This document shows, in pieces, positions 38,840 through 44,102 of a stretch of DNA of 44,102 nucleotides. The notes beneath the pieces are model-generated. The model was not told the DNA's origin and ran no database searches. It was given only the letters and a program-made list of their open reading frames with translations. Source of the DNA: Actinoplanes sandaracinus (GTDB lineage Bacteria; Actinomycetota; Actinomycetes; Mycobacteriales; Micromonosporaceae); NCBI RefSeq assembly GCF_030009775.1, contig NZ_JASCTH010000001.1, forward strand, positions 522,401 to 566,502, read 5' to 3'. The position numbers were made by a program, and so were the translations under genes. Each line of letters begins with the position of its first letter. Within the stretch, counting starts at the first letter, position 1.

Positions 38840-38912
38840 TCCAGATCGGCGAAGCGTGGCCGTAGCGGTCCTGCCTCCACTGGGGGACGGCCGGGCTCAC
38901 CACCCGCAATCC

Positions 38913-39012
38913 GACGCACTCATCTCGGCTACTTCAGCACGTCCGACAGTCAGGAGCCCGGTTACCGAGCGTCACGGCTCGGCAAGCCGCCCGCGTACGG
39001 TCGGCGGCAGAT
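38913..39012 (-). repeat. Dispersed repeat, copy G
   Basis: Minus strand: begins ATCTGCCGCCGACCGTACGC and ends CGAGATGAGTGCGTC, 100 bp. Best match is copy C. A 226-bp non-coding stretch follows to 39238. Confidence 0.75.
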
Positions 39013-39238
39013 CAGTTCTTGTGATCTTGCCGGGATGCCTGAGCGACTGGATGGATAGACGTAGTGCTCGCCGGGCCCTTGAACCGTGGCGATCGGGACC
39101 GACGGCTCGCGGAGGTGTCATCACCGCGCGGGCCAGTGGAGCACGGGCCGTAGCCGGGCCGGGCGCACCCGGAAAACACATGCAGCCCGGCCCTGTAGCG
39201 CCCTTGCCCGAGGTTCGCCGATCAGGCAGATCGCCGGG

Positions 39239-39832
39239 CTACCGGCTCGGAGGCGGTGTCAGCTCGGCGTGCCGGATCTGGAAGTCACCGCGTGTCACCG
39301 TGCCGAACGCAGCGGTGGACAGGCACGGCCCGATCCGGGACGGACCCCACTCGCCGGCCTCGTTCTTGTCGATGGTCGCGTCCCAGGTGAAGCCGACCCG
39401 GTCCCGGCCGCGCCCGCCGTCTTGCACGCTGAACCCGACGCGCGTACCGAGCAGGTTCTTCGCGTAATCGTCAGCGCGGTTAACGATCGCGGTCACCGTG
39501 GCGTGCCCAGGACTGGTCATCAAACAGTCGACCTGCGCCTCCCACCGAACGGTGACATCCATGGCGGCGAAGTAGTGCGCGACGCGCACGGTGCCGGTGG
39601 CGTCCGCCGGCGAGCCGTGCTCCCCGCCCTCGACCGGCATCGGCCGGCTCCACGGCGCCGACCGGGCATCGAAGGCGAACGAGCGCACATCGGCGTCGGC
39701 GCCGAAGGGCAGCGCGAACTCCGCCCAGCCACTCACCCGTGCAGCCCCCCGCTCGGTCGCCGCGGCCGGCACCGCCGCCACGACCGCGAGCAGCGCGGCT
39801 GCGGCGGCCCCCCATCCCATTGCCTTACGCAT
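39239..39832 (-). CDS. Secreted hypothetical protein
   Basis: 197 residues from ATG 39832, with AAGGGGAG about 6 nt upstream. Signal peptide ending AVPAAA (about residue 25). The mature region is beta-rich: ARVSGWAEFALPFGADADVRSFAFDAR, RVAHYFAAMDVTVRWEAQVDCLM, GTRVGFSVQDGGRGRDRVGFTW, IGPCLSTAAFGTVTRGDFQIRHAEL; two Cys probably pair. Similar secreted proteins are common in streptomycetes (some labelled repetin-like), with unknown role. Between repeats G and H. Confidence 0.75.
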   Translation of the reverse strand: MRKAMGWGAAAAALLAVVAAVPAAATERGAARVSGWAEFALPFGADADVRSFAFDARSAPWSRPMPVEGGEHGSPADATGTVRVAHYFAAMDVTVRWEAQVDCLMTSPGHATVTAIVNRADDYAKNLLGTRVGFSVQDGGRGRDRVGFTWDATIDKNEAGEWGPSRIGPCLSTAAFGTVTRGDFQIRHAELTPPPSR

Positions 39833-40253
39833 CGTCGTCTCCCCTTCCGGCCGCGTGGTCGCGGCTTCGTGGGCTCTACGTTCGACGATGCGCGACGCGC
39901 TTTGATCCCCCGGGAGAGGGAGATCGCTCCCTCCGACGGGTGGTCGGTCAGTGACCGCCAGTCCCAAGCCGACAGCAACATCCGCCCTTCGGCAAAGCCG
40001 GACGCCGGTGGCAGCGGAGCTCCGGCTACAGCGCGTGACTCGACCGGCGCGGTAGCAATGTCCTCATCCCCCACGGAGCCGCGGGCACACTGCACCGTCA
40101 CATCCCGCGCCAGCGGAACCCGTCCCTCCGGCCGGGTGGCCGGCGCTGTTCGCCGAGCACGAGCCGTTCCGAAACCAAGGAAGCGGAACGACCGGCACGA
40201 CACTTCACCGCTCTACGGAAAGTGATGAAGGCGGGCGTCAACACACGCGGATC

Positions 40254-40271
40254 GCGGCATGAGCGGATGCC
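40254..40271 (+). repeat. Dispersed repeat, partial copy H
   Basis: GCGGCATGAGCGGATGCC, the end motif, plus-strand orientation like A and B. The 40 bp before it show no clear start motif. It lies in a 445-bp gap (39833-40277) where no gene is supported. Confidence 0.5.
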
Positions 40272-40277
40272 CTCAGC

Positions 40278-40949
40278 TCAGCCGCTGGGGTGCCGGAGGA
40301 CGGTGATGAGCTGGACGGCTGCATCGATCAGGGCCACCTCAGCAGCGGTGATGTTGGGATCGTCGCGTCGTGCCACGGCGGCTTGGGTGAGGGCTGACAG
40401 CGGGTCACCGTCCGTCGCGTTCAGGAAAGCAGTCAGCAAAGTTGCCACTGAGTCGGCCAGAGGATGGACGTCATCGACGGCTACCTGCGCGAGAATCATT
40501 GCGGACATAGCGATGTCGAGGTCCGCCGGTCCTTCGGCGGCGTTACGCCAGTCGATCACGACTGGTCCGCGCGCTGTCACCATGATGTTCTGGGGATGCA
40601 GATCGAGGTGCAAGATCCGATCATCGGCTGCCTTGCCGGCGAGCGGGGGAATCGCGTGCAGTCGACGATGTAGATCGGCCAGCTCGACGCCCGCCTGCAC
40701 GAACGCGAGGTCGCCCGCGGCACAGGCCTCCAGCATCGTAGGCCCGTGCAGTCGTTCCATCATGATGTTCGCGCCGTAGGCTTCGTAGACGGCCGGAACC
40801 GGGAAGCCAAACTGCGCTACGTGGTCCATGATCGCCGTCTCATTAGCCACCTCGCCCCCGTCACGGTAGCGGCGGAGGACTCGGCGGTCGTCGATCGCAA
40901 AGACGTCGGCATCACGGCCGGACGCCACGGGATCAAGGTCGTCGAACAT
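40278..40949 (-). CDS. APH/choline-kinase-family phosphotransferase
   Basis: 223 residues. ATP-site Arg/Glu region RRVLRRYRDGGEVANETAIMD, hinge NIMMERLHGPT, catalytic loop LHLDLHPQNIM (HxDxxxxN) and metal motif VIDWRNA. It lacks an obvious substrate-specific C-terminal helical extension, so it is shorter than true aminoglycoside kinases. Many such enzymes phosphorylate small alcohols or are orphan. ATG at 40949. Between repeat copies H and I. Confidence 0.88.
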   Translation of the reverse strand: MFDDLDPVASGRDADVFAIDDRRVLRRYRDGGEVANETAIMDHVAQFGFPVPAVYEAYGANIMMERLHGPTMLEACAAGDLAFVQAGVELADLHRRLHAIPPLAGKAADDRILHLDLHPQNIMVTARGPVVIDWRNAAEGPADLDIAMSAMILAQVAVDDVHPLADSVATLLTAFLNATDGDPLSALTQAAVARRDDPNITAAEVALIDAAVQLITVLRHPSG

Positions 40950-40970
40950 GCCCGAGGGTAACGCGACATC

Positions 40971-41030
40971 GACATCCGCTCATCGGCTAGTTCAGGACGC
41001 CGGGTGACACTGGACTTCGGCCACGCACAC
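40971..41030 (-). repeat. Dispersed repeat, copy I
   Basis: Minus strand ends CTAGCCGATGAGCGGATGTC; 50 bp nearly identical to copy D (GTGTCACCCGGCGTCCTGAA). It overlaps the 3' end of the membrane protein gene at 40987. Confidence 0.75.
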
Positions 41031-41217
41031 GTAACCAGGACGCCGTAAACGTGATCGCGCCAAGCATCGCCGCGATCATGATGCCGCGGTAGCCGAAATC
41101 ATCGGTGAGCTGGTTGACGGTCATCCCACCGGCAACGAAACCCAGCAGGACACCAGCGGATTTGCCGCGCCAGTCCAAACGTGCCCGATGCCGCCCGCCC
41201 GCGTCCTGACCCGTCAT
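40987..41217 (-). CDS. Small membrane protein, hypothetical
   Basis: 76 residues from ATG 41217 (an upstream ATG at 41319 is possible). After a charged start (MTGQDAGGRHRARLDWRGK) come two hydrophobic segments, SAGVLLGFVAGGMTVNQL and GIMIAAMLGAITFTASWL, with a VRGRS cytoplasmic tail. Resembles small actinobacterial holin-like/DUF proteins, not identifiable. Its last 15 codons are formed by repeat copy I. Confidence 0.5.
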   Translation of the reverse strand: MTGQDAGGRHRARLDWRGKSAGVLLGFVAGGMTVNQLTDDFGYRGIMIAAMLGAITFTASWLRVRGRSPVSPGVLN

Positions 41218-41354
41218 ATCACTATCGTGACAACCCGATGCTCCACACGCGATCCACCGTCTGGAGGCAGTCAAACGCCGGCGCCGTGTGTACCCCCTAA
41301 CGACCGAGGTTTGCCCCATACGTACCCGTCACATGGCACGCTGACCGCCTCGGA

Positions 41355-41419
41355 ACCCGACGTGACACCACGCAGAGTTACACCGCCAGGCGCACATCAG
41401 CGCACGGTCGGCGGCAGAC
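41355..41419 (-). repeat. Dispersed repeat, copy J
   Basis: Minus strand begins GTCTGCCGCCGACCGTGCGC and then holds GTGTCACGTCGG-type residues. The end half is not clearly present. Confidence 0.5.
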
Positions 41420-41453
41420 GAGGATGATCTGGAGCTGATAGCGTGGCAACCCC

Positions 41454-42200
41454 ATGGATGCAGCTGACTTCTACACCGGGATTGTCGTCGACGCATACGC
41501 AAAGCTGAAATCGGCGCATTTTGACCCTACACCGTATGCGGGGTTCATCGCGGCGACGGGCCAGCCAGCCCTCGAGATCGGCTGCGGGGACGGAGAGCCG
41601 CTTCTGGAGCTTCTTGGTCGTGGGTTCGATATCGACGGCGTGGACTCCTCCGGCGACATGCTTGAGCGTTGCCGGATCAATGCAGCCACTCTCGGCCTTG
41701 AGGTCGATCTGTATCACCAGAAGATGGAACAGATGTCTCTGCCGCGACGGTATCGCTCTGTCTATCTGGCGGGCCCGACGTTCAATCTGCTACCTGATGA
41801 CCGGGTGGCTCTCCAAGCGCTCCGTGCGATCCGTGAACACCTGACTACCGATGGTGCAGCGCTCATACCACTATGGATTCCGGAGCCCACGCCTTCGGAG
41901 GAGTTGGGGCTGACGCGCGAAGCCGCTGAGGACGACGGTGTGGTGCTGCGCTATACGCCGCTCGCCGAGTCATATGACAAGGCGAAGCGGGTGCGAACGA
42001 CCACAACCCGGTATGAGCGCGTCACCCCAGCCGGCGTCGAGCGTGTCGAGCGCGAATGGATCTTGCACTGGTACACCTCTGATACCTTCGAAGCACTGTG
42101 CGCCGAAGCCGGACTTCAGGTCACAGCATTGACCGACGATGACGGTCACGCCATCACGTCAACAGCGACAGACTTCATGGTCACCGTTCAGCGAAGCTGA
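41454..42200 (+). CDS. Class I SAM-dependent methyltransferase
   Basis: 248 residues. Motif I ALEIGCGDGEPLLELL, then DIDGVDSSGDMLERCRINA (acidic loop binding SAM ribose), motif near YLAGPTFNLLPDD, and a strand GAALIPLWIP. The C-terminal half RTTTTRYERVTPAGVERVEREWILHWYTSD resembles methyltransferase-25-type enzymes. Substrate unknown. GC content and A/T codon use look lower than in neighbouring genes, hinting at transfer. A 13-bp hairpin lies 75 bp downstream. Confidence 0.9.
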   Translation: MDAADFYTGIVVDAYAKLKSAHFDPTPYAGFIAATGQPALEIGCGDGEPLLELLGRGFDIDGVDSSGDMLERCRINAATLGLEVDLYHQKMEQMSLPRRYRSVYLAGPTFNLLPDDRVALQALRAIREHLTTDGAALIPLWIPEPTPSEELGLTREAAEDDGVVLRYTPLAESYDKAKRVRTTTTRYERVTPAGVERVEREWILHWYTSDTFEALCAEAGLQVTALTDDDGHAITSTATDFMVTVQRS

Positions 42201-42274
42201 CCTAGATCGTGGCGCTTTCGCCAATCGGCATAGCCAGAGTCCGCCTTCACGGATCGCTCTCGTAGAACTCGCAC

Positions 42275-42305
42275 AACGCACTCAACTCGGCCAGTTGAGT
42301 GCGTT
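42275..42305 (+). terminator. 13-bp perfect hairpin after methyltransferase gene
   Basis: AACGCACTCAACT (42275-42287) and its complement (42293-42305), 5-nt loop CGGCC. Likely terminator. Between 42306 and 42690 no gene is supported; a second inverted repeat CCGAGTG/CACTCGG lies at 42399-42414. Confidence 0.6.
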
Positions 42306-42690
42306 CACTGACTCTCACGGGACACGCCGCAGCGACTGTCGGTCGGCCGAAGCAACGCGTCGCCATTGCTGGACCTGCAGCGATTCGCCCGAGTTCCCCC
42401 GAGTGGTCACTCGGCCGGAGGGTCACGCGCTGAGTCCCGCCCGCCGGCGCGCGCACCGGGCACCGAGATACACGGCGCCCCGTGACGGCTCCGACCGGGG
42501 CGACCAACACTCCCGCAAACGTCACGGAAAGTAACCGGAAGGGGATGCGGGTCCGGCCTCGATGCGCGTGGTGAGAGTCCTGCTCAACACCGGAATCCAC
42601 TATGGACGAAGCACGTTTGCGACACGCGAGCACCATCCGATCACCACGCTCCCACAAAGTGGGATTTTCAGGGCAAAAAATGGGAAACAA

Positions 42691-42726
42691 AAGGCCGCGA
42701 CCCCTGCTTCCGCAGGTCACGGCCTT
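42691..42726 (-). terminator. Intrinsic terminator behind tRNA-Arg fragment
   Basis: Arms AAGGCCG..GACC and GGTC..CGGCCTT (one C-A mismatch), followed on the minus strand by TTTTGTTTCCCATTTTTT. A textbook rho-independent terminator, 10 bp after the tRNA-Arg 3' end. Confidence 0.75.
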
Positions 42727-42735
42727 GATCGTCTG

Positions 42736-42786
42736 TGCTCCCGAAGGGACTCGAACCCCTAACCTTCTGACCCGTAGTCAGATGCT
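42736..42786 (-). pseudogene. 3' half of tRNA-Arg (ACG): attachment-site remnant
   Basis: Minus strand: GCATCTGACTACGGGTCAG (anticodon stem-loop with anticodon ACG), variable loop AAGGTTA, T-arm GGGGTTCGAGTCCC and acceptor TTCGGGAGCA. The 5' acceptor strand and D-arm are absent; an unrelated sequence (TTCGCATATGCATTGA) takes their place. This is the pattern left where an element integrates into the tRNA: the displaced native 3' end keeps its terminator, and the intact tRNA should lie beyond the right edge. Confidence 0.8.
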
Positions 42787-43390
42787 TCAATGCATATGCG
42801 AACTTTCCGCATCCTTTGAATGGCGTGCTCCTTTACGGACGAACGTCCGCCAAATGTGTTCTACGTATCCGCTGGTCCGGGCCGAGTGCTTCCATTTCGT
42901 GACCGAGAACGGAGATCGCATCGCCCCCCGTGCTGTTTTAGCTCCGGTTGTGCCGGTACGGTCTGCGACATCCGAGCACCATCGGAGCACCTCGCGATCA
43001 CCGCCCATCCCGCTCGGCGTCATTGCTGATCGGCGGAGGGCTCGCTGATGACGACGGCCCATCCGCCTATAACGCCCATATCGCTCGCTTGCTGTTCGTA
43101 CGCCGAACCCGATGCGCTCGCCCAGCTTCTCGTAGCTGCAGGCGGTGCTGAACGGCGAAAATCGTCGCCCCGGCAACTGAGGCCGGCCCAGTCGCCGACC
43201 ATCGCGCAGCATGCCGGGGACGCGAACCTGGACGGGGTGCAGGACCTGCTGAGCCGGGTGCGGTGGGGACGACGCGGCGGTCCGCGCTGACGTCCGTGAG
43301 TTTGTCGGCCACCAGCTCGGCGAGGCCGACGCAGAACGGTCATCGACGGGACGGGTGATCTGAAGAAGCGGTTGTGGGTTTCAGCCATTC
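42787..43390. other. Gap without supported gene
   Basis: Open frames on both strands have no start signals or family features. A segment at about 42962-43005 resembles one at 42609-42645 (both with GCGACAnnCGAGCACCAT), flanking the tRNA fragment. Probably decayed mobile-element end. Confidence 0.4.
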
Positions 43391-43401
43391 ATGTATACAA
43401 A

Positions 43402-43407
43402 TATGAT
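43402..43407 (+). promoter_or_regulatory. -10 box in AT-rich promoter
   Basis: TATGAT in an AT-rich stretch (ATGTATACAAATATGATTG) 47 bp upstream of the small secreted protein. No clear -35. Confidence 0.4.
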
Positions 43408-43454
43408 TGTCGGTTAGCACGGGGCTGCCGAACGATCCAAGAAACGGAGAGCCG

Positions 43455-43796
43455 ATGAATTCCATCGTCGCCCGCCGCGTTATCCCTGTTGCCTTCGGTG
43501 CGCTTGCCGGACTGTCCATCGTGGGTGCTGTCGCGTCGCCGGCCAATGCTGCGGACATCCAGTCCTCCGGCGTTGTGGCCGCCGCCGCCTGCGGCGAGTT
43601 CATCGTGCCAGTCCGTCCAGGATCGGTTGTCAAGGTGGTGAGGTACACGCACTGCGGCTCCGGCTCCGTGCGGGTGAAGGCGATCATCGATCGCGGCTCC
43701 GACTCGGACTGCGTGACGGTTGGCTCGAACCAGACGAGGAGCCTGGTCGAGTACGTGTCCCCGATCCAGAGCTTCAACCGGATCGTTCGCTGCTGA
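43455..43796 (+). CDS. Small secreted hypothetical protein
   Basis: 113 residues from ATG 43455, with CGGAGA 5-6 nt upstream. Signal peptide ending SPANA (about residue 32). Mature part: CGEFIVPVRPGSVVKVVRYTHCGSGSVRVKAIIDRGSDSDC, ending FNRIVRC, with four Cys fitting two disulfides in a small beta fold. Similar short Cys proteins are common in actinobacterial secretomes, without known activity. Followed by a strong terminator, so it is a complete independent unit. Confidence 0.8.
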   Translation: MNSIVARRVIPVAFGALAGLSIVGAVASPANAADIQSSGVVAAAACGEFIVPVRPGSVVKVVRYTHCGSGSVRVKAIIDRGSDSDCVTVGSNQTRSLVEYVSPIQSFNRIVRC

Positions 43797-43812
43797 GGCG
43801 TACGCGCTGACT

Positions 43813-43841
43813 GGAAGGGTCCCCGACGCGGGGACCCTTCC
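43813..43841 (+). terminator. Terminator of the small secreted protein gene
   Basis: Perfect 13-bp arms GGAAGGGTCCCCG and CGGGGACCCTTCC with a 3-nt loop, 17 bp past the stop. Confidence 0.8.
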
Positions 43842-43976
43842 TGCGTGCTTCACGGCTTTTGTCCCGCCCGGCGGGACGCCACATGTTGCGGTGAGCCGAT
43901 ATCGGTTATCGCGAGGGACGGCCGAAGCCCTACCAGGCACGCATTCGGTGGGTCGATCCAGTAACGAAACGACACC

Positions 43977-44102
43977 TAGTAGTGCTTTGTCACTTTCGAG
44001 TGGCTGATGGTGACTTGTTCATGGACGGTCGCTGTCATTGAGGTATGGACGTTGTTGAGGCTGACCGGTTGCGTGATGACCTGGCCGAGTTCGCGTCGGA
44101 TG
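43977..44102 (+). mobile_element. Left end of an IS701-like insertion sequence (partial)
   Basis: TAGTAGTGCTTTGTCA after a CTAG that may be the target site resembles actinomycete IS terminal repeats, and a transposase-like frame begins 60 bp inside. The right end is outside the window. Confidence 0.55.
44045..44102 (+). CDS. IS701-family-like transposase, N-terminus only
   Basis: 19 codons are visible: MDVVEADRLRDDLAEFASD, matching from memory the N-terminus of DDE-type IS701 transposases of Streptomyces and relatives. Truncated by the window edge, so integrity is unknown. Preceded by an IS-like terminal sequence. Confidence 0.55.
   Translation, partial: MDVVEADRLRDDLAEFASD

Noticed and set aside
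31431..41419. Dispersed repeats as integron attC sites
   Set aside because: Genes are in mixed orientation, no integron integrase or GTTRRRY core pairs are evident, and the ends are not inverted repeats. Cassette-like mobility is left open.
42602..43048. 148-codon plus-strand frame containing EGTRTPNLL
   Set aside because: That peptide is the well-known antisense reading of a tRNA; the frame crosses the tRNA-Arg fragment and its terminator.

Overview
The window is high-GC actinobacterial DNA. Several traits point to Micromonosporaceae, with an Actinoplanes-like organism the best guess from general character only: GTG starts, leaderless-looking promoters with a -10 box 6-7 nt before the start codon, an F420-type PPOX oxidoreductase, DUF4360, SapA-like and I36-type secreted proteins, and a MoxR/DUF58/transglutaminase cluster. 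No rRNA, CRISPR array or replication origin was seen.

Region 1 (1-8.0 kb) is mostly chromosomal housekeeping. It has the end of a branched-chain-amino-acid-type ABC operon (ATPase and LivK-like lipoprotein) divergent from a PaaX-like repressor across a 41-bp palindrome. A HAD phosphatase, a slipin/SPFH protein, a propeller-like hypothetical and a PPOX flavin/F420 enzyme follow. The region ends with an MFS exporter divergent from an HxlR-peroxiredoxin fusion regulator, with overlapping -10 boxes in one palindrome.

Region 2 (8.0-12 kb) is secretory: two divergent DUF4360 proteins, a small lipoprotein and a trypsin/V8-like protease, most with strong hairpin terminators. Region 3 (12-21.6 kb) is a minus-strand block. 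An FN3-rich membrane-anchored protein, MoxR ATPase, DUF58 and a TgpA-like transglutaminase overlap by 4-7 bp, downstream of a TPR/Gln-rich/FN3 membrane protein. The transglutaminase has lost its Cys and His.

Region 4 (21.8-28.4 kb) starts at tRNA-Leu(GAG) and is a scrap belt. It has a frameshifted serine recombinase, an alpha/beta hydrolase whose catalytic Ser codon is TAG, a broken Ig-like protein and a decayed prepilin peptidase. Embedded in it is an intact cell-wall operon: PG-binding/M15-like peptidase, I36-M23 and I36-SpoIID, then a strong terminator. Beside it lie a divergent NBR1-Ig-like membrane protein and a SapA-like secreted protein.

Region 5 (28.5-42.2 kb) is an accessory region of unrelated small genes in mixed orientation: thioesterase, twin FtsX-ectodomain proteins, two APH-type kinases, a degenerate adenylate-kinase-like protein, GNAT, HxlR/NmrA pair, HEAT protein, GrpB and methyltransferase. 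From 31.4 to 41.4 kb most gaps carry copies of a dispersed repeat of about 100 bp that no annotation explains. Region 6 (42.2-44.1 kb) has a displaced 3' half of tRNA-Arg(ACG) with its own terminator (an integration scar), a small secreted protein and the left end of an IS701-like element running off the window.
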